A DNA stretch of 64,000 nucleotides from positions 1-64,000 of the forward strand of contig JAKFYD010000024.1 in assembly GCA_021731025.1 (NCBI GenBank). The letters run 5' to 3'. The position numbers and the translations under genes are program-made. Of the stretch, positions 1 through 9,540 are shown piece after piece (positions within the stretch are counted from its first letter, which is position 1; each line of letters opens with the position of its first letter). Under the pieces are notes generated by a model, which saw only the letters and a program-made list of their open reading frames with translations, did not search any database and had not been told where the DNA came from. This DNA is from Pseudobdellovibrionaceae bacterium (lineage in GTDB: Bacteria > Bdellovibrionota > Bdellovibrionia > Bdellovibrionales > Bdellovibrionaceae).

Positions 1-392
1 TACATTCGTAATATTGGTTTTCTTCATCTGGGTTCCTTTCTCCGTTTTTGGAGAGAATTTTGTCGTTCCAGGATCTTATCCTGGGGAACCCGACTTTCAA
101 ACCCTAACGACTAGGTGGGACAAGCCCTTTTATTACATTTATGGGTATCACCATTTCAATCGTAAGTTTTCTTTTCTCGGCATTTGTGTTCATCAGTTAT
201 CTTCTTTTTGGAAATCCATATACGGGTTGGACAAGTCTAGCCATTATAAGTTCTTTTATTGGCGGAATTATTCTCATTTCATTAGGGATAATTTCTGAGT
301 ACCTTTGGCGCATTTTAGAACAAGTTCGTCCTCGTCCTGCCTATGTTATCGAGGAAGTCATACATCATTCAAGTCAGCATGAAAAAACGTAA
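1..392 (+). pseudogene. C-terminal remnant of a GT2 (GtrB/DPM-like) glycosyltransferase, probably frameshifted
   Basis: From about position 108 to the stop at 390-392 one frame encodes two hydrophobic segments and the ending SEYLWRILEQVRPRPAYVIE. This is the usual C-terminal membrane hairpin and tail of bactoprenol-linked GT2 enzymes such as GtrB; compare the intact relative at 9541-10485. That frame is closed upstream by a stop at 105-107, and the first 100 bases give no convincing GT2 sequence in one frame. A neighbouring frame around 80-105 has a PGEPDFQTLT stretch that could match the usual AGETKF region, so a frameshift near 105-120 is plausible. The gene is also cut by the window edge. 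The remnant overlaps the next gene by 14 bases. Confidence 0.5.
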
Positions 393-1101
393 AATTGTTG
401 GAATAGTCCAATCTAATTTTGTACCCTGGCAGGGGTATTTCGACTTCATTAAAAGTTGCGATGAATTTATTCTATTCGATGATGTTCAATATACCGAGCG
501 GGATTGGCGAAATCGCAATAGATTGCGAACTGATCAGGGGTTTAAGTGGATTAATGTTCCGGTTATTTTTTCTCGCTCCACTCCAACAATTATTGATGAA
601 ACACTGATAAATCATTCAGTTGAATGGATAAAACCCATCGAGGATCTAATTAAACACTGCTACAAACGCAGCCCCAATTTTGACCTGTATTACTCTGCAT
701 TCATCCAAATCTTAAAAAAGAAACATCGGACAATTTCAAATCTCAATGAAGAACTCATTCGGTGGGTGTGCAGAGAAATGGAAATTTACACGCCTATTAC
801 GCAAGCACGAACATACTGTGGTACAGGCGCAAAAACAGACCGTTTGTTAGATCTTTTGAAAAAATCAAAGGCAACAATTTATATTTCTGGGCCAGCAGCA
901 CGAGATTATATCCAAATCGAAAAGTTTAAAACCGAAGACATCGAATTACGTTACAAGTCCTATTCCTACCCACCCTATTCACAACTTCAGGGTGAGTTCA
1001 TTCCCGGCCTATCTATTCTGGATCTTTTATTTAATGAAGGTTCTCGCGCAAAATGTTTTATAGAGTCTCAAGTGCCTGATGAAATTATTCAATTTATTTG
1101 A
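379..1101 (+). CDS. WbqC-family protein
   Basis: A 240-residue protein that starts with the WbqC family signature: a hydrophobic strand, then QSNFVPWQGYFDFI, then DDVQYTERDWRNRNRL. The family is common in O-antigen and capsule loci, where it is thought to help make or attach an unusual sugar or amino-acid substituent; the exact reaction is uncertain. I chose the ATG at 379 because family members begin just before this strand; an ATG at 343 in the same frame would add 12 residues. The gene overlaps the GT2 remnant upstream and meets the SGNH gene tail to tail with an 8-base overlap. Confidence 0.75.
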   Translation: MKKRKIVGIVQSNFVPWQGYFDFIKSCDEFILFDDVQYTERDWRNRNRLRTDQGFKWINVPVIFSRSTPTIIDETLINHSVEWIKPIEDLIKHCYKRSPNFDLYYSAFIQILKKKHRTISNLNEELIRWVCREMEIYTPITQARTYCGTGAKTDRLLDLLKKSKATIYISGPAARDYIQIEKFKTEDIELRYKSYSYPPYSQLQGEFIPGLSILDLLFNEGSRAKCFIESQVPDEIIQFI

Positions 1102-2431
1102 GCTCAAGGTCTACAAAGAATGTATAAGGCTGAGGGTCTCCATTTAAAGCATGAGATGCGGGTTCATCCGTTATAAACTTCAGCTCTTTTAAATTTTCGC
1201 CGGGCTCTAATTTTAAAATTGTTTTCTGAAAGTCCTGGGTTTTAAGCTTCAGTGTTCTAACCCAAGCACCGTCCATAAAAATTGCAATTTTCCGGGGGCG
1301 TACGGTGTGCAAAGTCACTTCAAGCTGCGAATAATTCTGGGGTCGAATTCGAACAAATGCCTGAGACTTTTGACTCCATGATCTTGACCGTTCAGGAGAG
1401 GCCCAGCCCGATTGAAATTGTATATTGGGTTCAATCAGGTTAGTTGAACTTTCGAATAAATTTGAAGATAGGGACTGCTGAATAAACTGGCTTACAACGG
1501 CCGAAACAGTGATGTCATCAGGGGGAGCGACGTGAATATCGTCATAGTAATTCCAGTTCAATCTATCCGGATTTAAATTGAAGTCTAAGACTGGTATTTT
1601 TAGGTCTTTTGCAATCATCGACAATGAAATAGGATCATTTTTTGTTTCTTGCTCAAGTGCCCACTGACCAACTGGCATTCGCAGAAGAATAACTTTAGTT
1701 CCATGACCCTTAAAAACATCAATCGCTTTTTCAAATTGATAAGTGATGAAATCTAATTCTTTCTTTTCGATTTTTTTAGAATACATCATCGAGTACCACT
1801 TCTTTTGTTCATCGACAGCTTCATTTTTGTTTAGACGGTAAACGATATGGGCTTGGCCCTTTTCAGAAATCGATCTTTTATCAATCCAATCGACTTCATT
1901 AGCTTTATTTGCAGTCCAATTTTTGGGTGAAAAACTGACTAGGTTTTCTGATAACCATGAAAATATAGCCGAGTTGAATGTTGTTTCAAATGAAGTCGGA
2001 ACAATAGGAAAAAAAGTTGCAGTACTCCAAATGACCGACAAATGCGAGTAGCCAACAACAAGTACATCGGGGAAGAAATTATACTCTATAAAACGATCCA
2101 GAATCGGGCGAACAGCTGCCCCTGGATATGCCAAATTATAAACTTGATAGTCATTGCCCAAATATTCTTGCATTTTCTCGGGACTGAGTGACCATTCAAT
2201 TCTTGAGTCGCCAGTAACGACTAGAACTTTCTTACCAAGATCCTGATCCCTTTTCGCCCGGTTAACTAGACTCAAATATTGTTCAGGTGTCTTTCCAAAC
2301 CAAACTTTTGGTTTCGTCCCAACAGCGCGCAGGGCGAGTTCAGTTAATGATAAAAATATCAATAAAAGTATTACGACTTTGAAAGCTAAAAATTTAGAAC
2401 TGAAAGTAGATAAATTCACGACCATCACCAT
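1094..2431 (-). CDS. Membrane-anchored SGNH/GDSL-like hydrolase, O-acetylation partner
   Basis: A 445-residue protein with one N-terminal membrane segment (about residues 12-35), followed by an exported domain. A GDSR motif after the strand VLVVTG supplies the probable nucleophilic Ser of an SGNH fold. A late DDIHVAPPDD segment holds a candidate catalytic Asp/His pair. The last ~90 residues look like a beta-rich accessory domain. It starts inside the 3' end of the MBOAT gene (38-base overlap), so the two are probably translationally coupled. The pair resembles AlgI/AlgJ- or PatA/PatB-type systems, in which the MBOAT carries acetyl across the membrane and the SGNH protein attaches it to polysaccharide. 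Substrate unknown. Confidence 0.7.
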   Translation of the reverse strand: MVMVVNLSTFSSKFLAFKVVILLLIFLSLTELALRAVGTKPKVWFGKTPEQYLSLVNRAKRDQDLGKKVLVVTGDSRIEWSLSPEKMQEYLGNDYQVYNLAYPGAAVRPILDRFIEYNFFPDVLVVGYSHLSVIWSTATFFPIVPTSFETTFNSAIFSWLSENLVSFSPKNWTANKANEVDWIDKRSISEKGQAHIVYRLNKNEAVDEQKKWYSMMYSKKIEKKELDFITYQFEKAIDVFKGHGTKVILLRMPVGQWALEQETKNDPISLSMIAKDLKIPVLDFNLNPDRLNWNYYDDIHVAPPDDITVSAVVSQFIQQSLSSNLFESSTNLIEPNIQFQSGWASPERSRSWSQKSQAFVRIRPQNYSQLEVTLHTVRPRKIAIFMDGAWVRTLKLKTQDFQKTILKLEPGENLKELKFITDEPASHALNGDPQPYTFFVDLELK

Positions 2432-3785
2432 GAAAAAAGTAAGTTATCAGTAAAGCTAAAAAAGCAGTTAATATAATTAGTCTCGGTCTGGCTTCAATTC
2501 GCTCAATGAAGTTAATGCGAACTGCAAAAAACTGGAAAATTGGCCCCAATATCAGCGCGCTTAAAAAATAAAAATAATTTATCGAATTCTCTGTAAAGAA
2601 AGATGCTTTACAAAACTGACTTATCAAAACAGACAACATTGTAAAGTTTTCGGCTCGGAATGGAAGCCAGGAAATTGATATCAAAAAGAAAAAAACAAGA
2701 CATTTTATGAAATTTATCCCTTCCGACGATACATTGACTTCATCTTTTTTAGAGCCACCAATGAAATAAAAGATATTAAGATAAATTCCGTGAATAAAAC
2801 CCCATATAAGAAATGTCCAATTTGCTCCATGCCAAAGGCCACCCAAAAGCATAGTGATTAAAGAGTTAATATACTTTTTCGTAACTGGGCCACGGCTTCC
2901 TCCTAACGGGATATAAAGATAATCTCTGAGCCACGATGATAAGGAAATATGCCATCGCTTCCAAAAATCTGACGGGTTTTGCGCAGCATATGGGAAATTA
3001 AAATTTTCATGAAATTCGTATCCAAAAAGGCGCGCGGTACCAATCGCAATGTCACTATAAGCACTGAAATCAAAATAGATCTGCATGCCAAATGTTATAC
3101 CTGCGAGGAGCACGTCAAAGGATGACAACAACGAAGATCGCAAAAATAATGAGTCACTTATCTGAGCAAAATAAGACGATATAACAAGCTTTTTCATAAG
3201 GCCTATGGAAATTCTATAAAACCCGAAATTTAAGTTCTTCCAATCGAAGGTTTGGAAGGTTCTTAGTTGAGGAAGAAAACTGGCTCCTCTGACTATAGGC
3301 CCCGCAACAAGATGAGGGAAAAAAGTGATATAAGTAAAGAAATCGAGCCGACTCGGGACCTGTGTTATTTGCCTGCGATAACAGTCAATAGTGAAGCTCA
3401 TGGCTTGAAAAGTATAGAAGGAAAGGCCTATCGGTAACGGCACATCTATCGGCGACCAGTAAATTCCTCGGCCTAATAAGAAAGACCTAATTTCCCCTGT
3501 CGCAAAGTTAAAATATTTGAAGAAAAATAAAATTAAAAGATTGATCGCCAAACTTAGTATCAAGTAAAACTTCGGGCTTTTGTTAGCTAATATTTTCCGT
3601 CCCGCAAATAGATCGATCGCTGTACTTGCAAAAATTAAAAAAACAAATCTGACATCCCATACACTATAAAAAACAAGCGAGCATACCAGAATAAACATTT
3701 TTTTTATCGCTAGATTTCGTATCCAATAATAAATTGGCAATACAATTAGCAGAAACAAAAAAAACAAATAGGAATCGAAATGCAT
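2394..3785 (-). CDS. MBOAT-family O-acyltransferase (AlgI-like)
   Basis: A 463-residue polytopic membrane protein. Family hallmarks include FFPHLVAGPIVRG, DFWKRWHISLSSWLRDYLY with IPLGGSRG after it, and LLGGLWHGANWTFLIWG, which contains the invariant MBOAT His. Length and motif order match AlgI-type alginate or peptidoglycan O-acetylation transporters. It is first in a two-gene unit with the SGNH protein downstream. A 153-base divergent gap (3786-3938) separates it from the ABC exporter and must hold both promoters, although I could not identify them with confidence. Probable role: O-acetylation of the surface glycan made by this island. Confidence 0.88.
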   Translation of the reverse strand: MHFDSYLFFLFLLIVLPIYYWIRNLAIKKMFILVCSLVFYSVWDVRFVFLIFASTAIDLFAGRKILANKSPKFYLILSLAINLLILFFFKYFNFATGEIRSFLLGRGIYWSPIDVPLPIGLSFYTFQAMSFTIDCYRRQITQVPSRLDFFTYITFFPHLVAGPIVRGASFLPQLRTFQTFDWKNLNFGFYRISIGLMKKLVISSYFAQISDSLFLRSSLLSSFDVLLAGITFGMQIYFDFSAYSDIAIGTARLFGYEFHENFNFPYAAQNPSDFWKRWHISLSSWLRDYLYIPLGGSRGPVTKKYINSLITMLLGGLWHGANWTFLIWGFIHGIYLNIFYFIGGSKKDEVNVSSEGINFIKCLVFFFLISISWLPFRAENFTMLSVLISQFCKASFFTENSINYFYFLSALILGPIFQFFAVRINFIERIEARPRLIILTAFLALLITYFFHGDGREFIYFQF

Positions 3786-3938
3786 AAGTGAATTTTTCTA
3801 TTAGGCCAACCCCTGTGTCATCTGTTAATTATGGATTAAACGAGCTTATATAACTCATCGCAATGTTAAGGTAAATGGCACTATTATTGACTCTTGTAAC
3901 TTGTCCAATGCCTTAAACTGCTCTAGGATACAAAACTC

Positions 3939-4724
3939 ATGAGAGTAAGCACACTTTGGGACATGTTCTGTCCTTACCATAAATTCTTATTGTTTAACTT
4001 GGTTACCAGAAACCTTAAGCTCAAGTACCGCAAATCCATTTTAGGTATGTTTTGGACAATGCTTGCCCCAGGATTGAGCGCTGTTATTTATTTTTTAATT
4101 TTTAAGTTCGTCATGAAGGTCGGTATACCTAACTATTTGCTTTTTTTGTTAATAGGACTCTTACCCTGGACATTTTTTGTAACCAGTTTAAACAACGGAC
4201 TTGAATCCTTGGTCATGAACCAAAGTTTACTCAATAAAATTCCTCTACCCATACATTCATTACCTTTAGCAGAAACAGCCACGGGCCTAATTAATTTTGC
4301 TTTGTCATTACCAGTTCTGCTGATTGTGGCCTTGGTAACAAATGCAACTCTGTCGTTTACGGCCGTTCTGTTTCCCTTCTTTATGCTCCTGCTTTTCTTC
4401 CAATCCTATGCCTATGCCATTCTTTTAGGCATCTATTTTGTTTACCTCAGAGACTTAAGGCATGTCCTAGTAATTATTATCCAAGTTTGGTTTTATATAA
4501 CTCCGATTATTTATGAAGAAAAGATGATCCCTGCGGAGCTCGCTTTCTTCAAGTTCCTTAATCCCGTATTCTTTATTTTTTCAGGGATCCATGATGTTAT
4601 TGTTTTTAATCGCTGGCCACCCGTGGAAACTTTAGCCGTTTCAACTGGATGGACCTTTTTTGTATTTTTGCTTTCGTTCTTTGTACTTCGCAAAAATCAA
4701 CGAACCGTGGTTGAATATCTATGA
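3939..4724 (+). CDS. wzm: ABC-2 type polysaccharide/O-antigen export permease (Wzm-like)
   Basis: A 261-residue inner-membrane protein with about six hydrophobic segments. The early FNLVTRNLKLKYRKSILGM and the GLLPWTFF loop are typical of TagG/Wzm/KpsM-type permeases that flip complete lipid-linked glycans. The stop overlaps the next gene (ATGA), so it is coupled to its ATPase. The pair implies that at least one polymer in this island is finished in the cytoplasm and exported by an ABC transporter, not by Wzx/Wzy. Confidence 0.88.
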   Translation: MRVSTLWDMFCPYHKFLLFNLVTRNLKLKYRKSILGMFWTMLAPGLSAVIYFLIFKFVMKVGIPNYLLFLLIGLLPWTFFVTSLNNGLESLVMNQSLLNKIPLPIHSLPLAETATGLINFALSLPVLLIVALVTNATLSFTAVLFPFFMLLLFFQSYAYAILLGIYFVYLRDLRHVLVIIIQVWFYITPIIYEEKMIPAELAFFKFLNPVFFIFSGIHDVIVFNRWPPVETLAVSTGWTFFVFLLSFFVLRKNQRTVVEYL

Positions 4725-5488
4725 CTTCATCCAAAAAATTACTTATCGAGCTGGATCGTGTCTCAAAAAAGTTTACCTATTGGGAAAACAGTCGCTCGAG
4801 CATTAAAACAATACTTGCTGACTTTTCTAAATTCAATTTTTCCAAAGGAAAATCCCATGTCCTTACCGTACTTGATGATGTTAGTTTAAAAATTCATGAA
4901 GGCGAATTTGTAGGCATTATGGGACGGAATGGGGTCGGCAAAAGTACCCTTTTAAAAATTATATCCGCTGTTTATTCACCAACAAATGGCGAAGTTCGCA
5001 TTCATGGAAAGATTGCTCCTTTGCTAGAACTTGGAGCAGGTTTTGCGCCAGAATTATCCGGTCATGAAAATATTTTTTTAAATGCAGCCATTCTTGGATA
5101 TAACCGTGCTGAAACTTTAAAAAAGGTCGACGAAATTATTGAGTTCAGTGAACTGGGCGATAAGATTTTTATGCCCGTAAAGAACTTTTCGTCAGGTATG
5201 TTGGTAAGGTTAGGTTTTGCCATTGCAACTAATATGGACGCGCCTATTTTGCTTTTTGATGAAATTTTAGCTGTGGGTGATCTTGGCTTCCAAATCAAAT
5301 GTCTCAATAGAATTAACGACCTTTATAAAAGCGGCCGAACAATTGTCCTAGTCACTCACAACCCGACCCAAATTGAAGAGTATTGTAACCGCTGCGTTGT
5401 TTTTGATAATAAAAAGATTGTCTTCGATGGCGACCCAAAATTTGGGGTTAAGGTTTATCAAGAAGGTTTTCCTGAAGCTCAGACCTGA
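4721..5488 (+). CDS. wzt: ABC transporter ATP-binding protein for polysaccharide export (Wzt-like, short form)
   Basis: A 255-residue ATPase with Walker A GRNGVGKS (about residues 69-76), signature FSSGMLVRLGFA (about 156-167) and Walker B ILLFDEILAVGD. It has the extended N-terminal region typical of TagH/Wzt. It ends soon after the nucleotide-binding domain, so it lacks the C-terminal carbohydrate-binding domain of E. coli O8/O9a Wzt, which reads the chain-terminating cap. Export is therefore probably not cap-dependent. The start overlaps the permease stop by 4 bases. Confidence 0.88.
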   Translation: MTSSKKLLIELDRVSKKFTYWENSRSSIKTILADFSKFNFSKGKSHVLTVLDDVSLKIHEGEFVGIMGRNGVGKSTLLKIISAVYSPTNGEVRIHGKIAPLLELGAGFAPELSGHENIFLNAAILGYNRAETLKKVDEIIEFSELGDKIFMPVKNFSSGMLVRLGFAIATNMDAPILLFDEILAVGDLGFQIKCLNRINDLYKSGRTIVLVTHNPTQIEEYCNRCVVFDNKKIVFDGDPKFGVKVYQEGFPEAQT

Positions 5489-5490
5489 GC

Positions 5491-6354
5491 TTATTTTACA
5501 CAGTCATAATAAAGAATGTACGAATTCTCGATATCACTTGTCCAAGTTGCACCTAAAACAAAGTCCTTATAATGAAATGAATTCGTTCTTTTAGTCAGTG
5601 GTAATTCACAAATTCCCAGACGTGAACTGATTTGAAAGCCTTCGCCTTGGATGAGTCTTTCTAGCTCATTAGCCGTGTATTCATGTTTGTGATCCGGGTG
5701 GATAAAGCTATCGCTACCTTCGCTTTTAACATGCAAAATTGTCATTGCACGGTTTGGCGTATCAAGGATTAAACGACCACCCTTTGCCAACACACGGAAA
5801 ACTTCTTTAAGGGTCTGCTTCGCTTCTGCCTGAGTGATATGTTCAATGACCTGGCCCATCCAAATGAGATCAAAGCTATTATCTGAGAAAAATGATAGAT
5901 CAGTCATATTAGAATATCTGACTTCGACCTTCCCTTTACCTCGTTGCCATTCTTTTTTGAATTCTTTGTGGCGTTCATCTATGGGCAAATCTAACATGCA
6001 CATATAGTCAAATTCATAGGGATAACCCATATCGTAAAGTGGACTATTTGCACCACCAATATCGAGAATTCTTTTTGCTGGTGGTAGTAAGACTTTGACT
6101 GCTTTTAAACGCGCTGAATGAATATAATAGAGATGATTCTCTCGGGCTCTTTCTTCGGAATAATAAAGGCCCAAAGAACCACTCATCTCCTGAGCTATAA
6201 AGTCAAAAAATGGGTTATTGCTGCTTTTGAGACGATTCCAATAGTCAGCAGCTTCAGCCGAAGACAGCTTTCTGCGAAAAATTAAATTCATTAAAAGTTT
6301 TAAAGTGGCCGGATTGAAAAGTGTCAGACCGAAAATCTTCTTAATCTTTTGCAT
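5491..6354 (-). CDS. SAM-dependent class I methyltransferase
   Basis: A 287-residue protein. The SAM-binding motif I, RILDIGGANSPLYDMGYP, lies about 90-110 residues in, and DLIWMGQVIEHI plus VLAKGGRLILDTPN follow at the expected spacing for a Rossmann methyltransferase. It lies tail to tail with the Wzt gene with only two bases between stops and is oriented opposite to its neighbours, so it is probably a separate transcript. Substrate not readable; by context a sugar or glycan methyl transfer. Confidence 0.75.
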   Translation of the reverse strand: MQKIKKIFGLTLFNPATLKLLMNLIFRRKLSSAEAADYWNRLKSSNNPFFDFIAQEMSGSLGLYYSEERARENHLYYIHSARLKAVKVLLPPAKRILDIGGANSPLYDMGYPYEFDYMCMLDLPIDERHKEFKKEWQRGKGKVEVRYSNMTDLSFFSDNSFDLIWMGQVIEHITQAEAKQTLKEVFRVLAKGGRLILDTPNRAMTILHVKSEGSDSFIHPDHKHEYTANELERLIQGEGFQISSRLGICELPLTKRTNSFHYKDFVLGATWTSDIENSYILYYDCVK

Positions 6355-6472
6355 TAAGCTTACTCACTCCATTAAGCATTTATCCAAAAAGATTAGCGGA
6401 TAAATCACCAAAAAAGAATATGACCTTACCTTTTTCTTTGATTTAATCAATCCTTAGTTTTAAAACCAGTGC

Positions 6473-7240
6473 ATGAAGGCAGTTATATTGGCTGGTGGCT
6501 TAGGTACGCGTCTGAGCGAAGAAACCTCTTTGCGACCAAAACCTATGGTTGAAATTGGTGGTAAGCCCATTTTGTGGCACATCATGAAGATCTTCTCCAG
6601 CTATGGAATTAATGATTTTATCATCTGCTGTGGGTATAAGGGCTACATAATTAAGGAATACTTTTCGAATTACTCGCTTCATAATTCAGATATCACAATC
6701 GATCTTGCCGAAAATAAAATCCTTTTCCATCAGAAACAAGTTGAACCATGGAAAGTCACCTTAGTAGATACTGGCGAAAACACGCAAACTGGCGGTCGAT
6801 TGAAGAGAGTTGCGAACTACATCGGTAACGAAGACTTTTGTTTTACTTATGGAGATGGAGTTGCCGATGTTAATATCAAGCAACTGATCGAGTTTCACAA
6901 AAAAGAGGGTACATTAGCCACAGTAACAGCCACCCAATCCCCAGGGCGCTTTGGCGCTTTAAATCTTGATGGAAATCGCGTAAGTAGCTTCAATGAGAAA
7001 CCTTTGGGCGATGGCGGATGGATTAATGGCGGTTTTTTCGTTTTGTCACCGCTTGTTCTCAAATATATTGATGGAGACGCTACACTCTGGGAAAGAGAAC
7101 CCCTTGAAAATTTAGCTCGAGAAAAAAAATTATCTGCTTTTTATCATGAGGGATTCTGGCAACCGATGGACACTTTACGCGATAAAATGAAGCTCGATTC
7201 CCTCTGGCAAAATGGCCAAGCACCATGGAAGATATGGTAA
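6473..7240 (+). CDS. rfbF: Glucose-1-phosphate cytidylyltransferase
   Basis: A 255-residue enzyme converting glucose 1-phosphate and CTP to CDP-glucose. The N-terminal nucleotidyltransferase signature [18 protein letters not shown] (about residues 8-25) is followed by [25 protein letters not shown] with the metal-binding Asp, and [15 protein letters not shown], all characteristic of RfbF. Length matches the family. It is first in a run of five genes and works with RfbG at 10457-11632. The intergenic gap upstream (6355-6472) must carry the promoter. Confidence 0.93.
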   Translation: MKAVILAGGLGTRLSEETSLRPKPMVEIGGKPILWHIMKIFSSYGINDFIICCGYKGYIIKEYFSNYSLHNSDITIDLAENKILFHQKQVEPWKVTLVDTGENTQTGGRLKRVANYIGNEDFCFTYGDGVADVNIKQLIEFHKKEGTLATVTATQSPGRFGALNLDGNRVSSFNEKPLGDGGWINGGFFVLSPLVLKYIDGDATLWEREPLENLAREKKLSAFYHEGFWQPMDTLRDKMKLDSLWQNGQAPWKIW

Positions 7241-7254
7241 ATAAAGGAAAATAT

Positions 7255-8508
7255 ATGTCTCAAGAGGTTAAAGAAATCACATCTTGTGAAGTCTGTGAAA
7301 ATCAAAAATTAACTCCAGTTCTTAATTTGGGATTACATCCTTTGTGTGATGATCTAGTTCCCATCAATAACAATCGAATTTGCCATGAGTATCCTATCGA
7401 AATTTTACTTTGTGAAAACTGCTGCACAGCTCATCAGCGCTTTCAGGTTCCAAAACGTGAATTGTTCCCTTCAACTTATCATTACCGTGCTCGATTCACT
7501 GCGGATGTACTAAATGGAATGTCAAATCTTGTCGACTCCTGTGAAAATCGCTTCGGATCAATTCGTGATAAAAAAGTTCTCGATATTGGTTGTAATGATG
7601 GTAGCTTGCTGAATTTTTTCAAAGCTAAAGGCGCCGTCACTTTTGGTATCGAACCTACTGGCGCAGCTTCAGATGCACAAAAAAGCCATTCTGTAATTAA
7701 TGATTTTTTATCCGAAAGCATTTCTACCCGATTTGTTAAAGCGAATGGCCCGCCTGATATTATCACTTTTACGAATGTGTTTGCCCACATCGAGAACCTA
7801 AAGGAAGTTCTTCAATCTTTAAAGATTTTGTTGAACCCTAAAACAGTGATCATTATTGAAAATCACTATCTCGGCTCGGTACTTGATACCAATCAGTTTG
7901 ATACATTTTATCACGAACATCCCCGCACCTACAGCTATAAATCTTTTGTTTATATGGCAGAATCTTTAGGATTGAACTTACTAGACGTTGAATTCCCTTC
8001 TCGATATGGTGGCAATATTCGTGTCACCATGGGGTCATCAAAGATCCATGGCCCTACACAAAATCCGGCAAGTCTTCAAAACATAACAGAACGCGAGTCA
8101 CGTATCTTTAAAGACTTTCAGCGTATGAGCCTGATGTTGAATCATTGGAGAGAATCTAAACACAAAGAGATTCAAAATCTTTTTAAAAAAACTGGTAAAC
8201 TCAGAGCAAAGGCTTTCCCTGGACGAGCTGCTATACTTATAAAATTGTTAAATTTAAATGAATCAGTTATTTCAGCAGTCTATGAAAAACCTGGATCCCT
8301 TAAAGTAGGCCATTATGTTCCAGGGACTCGTATTCCTATTCATTCAGACGAACAATTCTTCTCAGAGGACGATAAGAGCAAACCATTTTTAAATTTAGCT
8401 TGGCACATACCCACAGAAATACGTAAATACTTGTCTGAGCATGGGCAACAGGGACAGGTCATCGACATCGTTAGCAATGATGACTTCATGGGTGCTAACA
8501 ATCAGTGA
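7255..8508 (+). CDS. NDP-hexose C-methyltransferase (Zn-binding N-terminal domain, Methyltransf_13/14 type)
   Basis: The N-terminus carries a Cys cluster, CEVCENQ then CENCCTAHQ (about residues 9-60), that binds structural zinc in this family. A SAM motif VLDIGCNDGSLL lies near residue 105, and the C-terminal domain contains YHEHPRTYSYKSF, part of the TylC3/NovU-type C-methyltransferase region. These enzymes add a branch methyl to NDP-4-keto-6-deoxy sugars. The start is the ATG at 7255, which has AAAGGAAA just upstream; an in-frame ATG at 7225 would overlap rfbF. Its location between RfbF and RfbG makes CDP-4-keto-6-deoxyglucose or a derivative the likely substrate. Confidence 0.85.
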   Translation: MSQEVKEITSCEVCENQKLTPVLNLGLHPLCDDLVPINNNRICHEYPIEILLCENCCTAHQRFQVPKRELFPSTYHYRARFTADVLNGMSNLVDSCENRFGSIRDKKVLDIGCNDGSLLNFFKAKGAVTFGIEPTGAASDAQKSHSVINDFLSESISTRFVKANGPPDIITFTNVFAHIENLKEVLQSLKILLNPKTVIIIENHYLGSVLDTNQFDTFYHEHPRTYSYKSFVYMAESLGLNLLDVEFPSRYGGNIRVTMGSSKIHGPTQNPASLQNITERESRIFKDFQRMSLMLNHWRESKHKEIQNLFKKTGKLRAKAFPGRAAILIKLLNLNESVISAVYEKPGSLKVGHYVPGTRIPIHSDEQFFSEDDKSKPFLNLAWHIPTEIRKYLSEHGQQGQVIDIVSNDDFMGANNQ

Positions 8509-9452
8509 TTTGCATTTTAGGAACTGGTTTTGGCTTATACGGATATTTACCAGCCTTAGTCCAAGGGTGTTCACAGAAGGTAGTGCTGCCAGAACGTTCA
8601 AGAAAAAAGCTTTTAAGTCGACCAGAACTTAAATTATTACTTCCACATATTCACTTTGCTCCCACTGAACTTGAGGCATTAGAACTTGCTGACGGCGCTG
8701 TCCTGGCGCTATCCCCTGAAGATCAATTGACATATCTGAAAAAAATTCTACCATTAAAACAAATCAAACTTCTATTTTTAGAAAAGCCCTTAAGCAACAC
8801 GCCTGAAAGCTCTCAAAATATACTTAATGAAATCATCCAGTCTGGAAAAGAATTTCGAATTGGATATCTTTTTCGACAAACAACATGGGCCAGGGAATTT
8901 GTTGAAAAATTCTATCGGCTCAACGAAAGCTCTACCCTGCGATTTAACTGGTTTTTTCAAGCTCATCACTTTAAAAATAATTTACATAATTGGAAACGCT
9001 CTCACCATTTCGGTGGTGGGGTCATTCGTTTTTACGGGATTCACCTGATCGCTTTTTTGGCCGAGTTAGGATATGGACAAGTTGCAAGTTCAAAAACTTA
9101 TGGCTTTAATAAAGATGAAATTGAAAGATGGCATGCCTGTCTATCGGGACCAAAACTTCCTGATATTGAAATTTACATTGATAGCCGTTCACCAAAAACG
9201 CAATTTTCAATCGATCAAAAAGCTGACACACACCAACACTACCAAAACTTCATTATTCAAAAAGACCCCTTGGATGTTCCTAAAATCGAAGACAATGATC
9301 TCTCTATGCCCGTTTTCGACCGTCGAGTGACTTACCTTGTAAAACACTGTCTATTGCCGCTGGATAAACAGAAGGATTTTACTCAAATATATACAGATAC
9401 GAATACCCTTTGGGCTCTGATCGAACAGAAAGATGAGTTTGTAAAAATATAA
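8505..9452 (+). CDS. Gfo/Idh/MocA-family oxidoreductase
   Basis: A 315-residue protein with an N-terminal dinucleotide-binding strand and GTGFGLYGYLPAL (residues 6-18), followed by FLEKPLS, the family EKP motif. A later HFGGGVIRFYGIHLIAF segment contains a conserved-looking His. It starts at GTG 8505, overlapping the methyltransferase stop by 4 bases, so it is coupled to it. The likely role is NAD(P)-dependent reduction or oxidation of the CDP-keto-sugar after C-methylation. The sequence is divergent, so the precise step is inference. Confidence 0.75.
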   Translation: MICILGTGFGLYGYLPALVQGCSQKVVLPERSRKKLLSRPELKLLLPHIHFAPTELEALELADGAVLALSPEDQLTYLKKILPLKQIKLLFLEKPLSNTPESSQNILNEIIQSGKEFRIGYLFRQTTWAREFVEKFYRLNESSTLRFNWFFQAHHFKNNLHNWKRSHHFGGGVIRFYGIHLIAFLAELGYGQVASSKTYGFNKDEIERWHACLSGPKLPDIEIYIDSRSPKTQFSIDQKADTHQHYQNFIIQKDPLDVPKIEDNDLSMPVFDRRVTYLVKHCLLPLDKQKDFTQIYTDTNTLWALIEQKDEFVKI

Positions 9453-9540
9453 TGAATACAAACGAAATGGACTACTTGTTCTAGCTTATTCCGAAGGTTA
9501 AAAGAGTTGATTCGTATCTATAAAAATGTAATATCCACAA

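Noticed and set aside
3786-3938. Sigma-70 promoter with TTGACT as -35
   Set aside because: A TTGACT is present, but nothing like TATAAT lies at 16-18 bases; not supportable.
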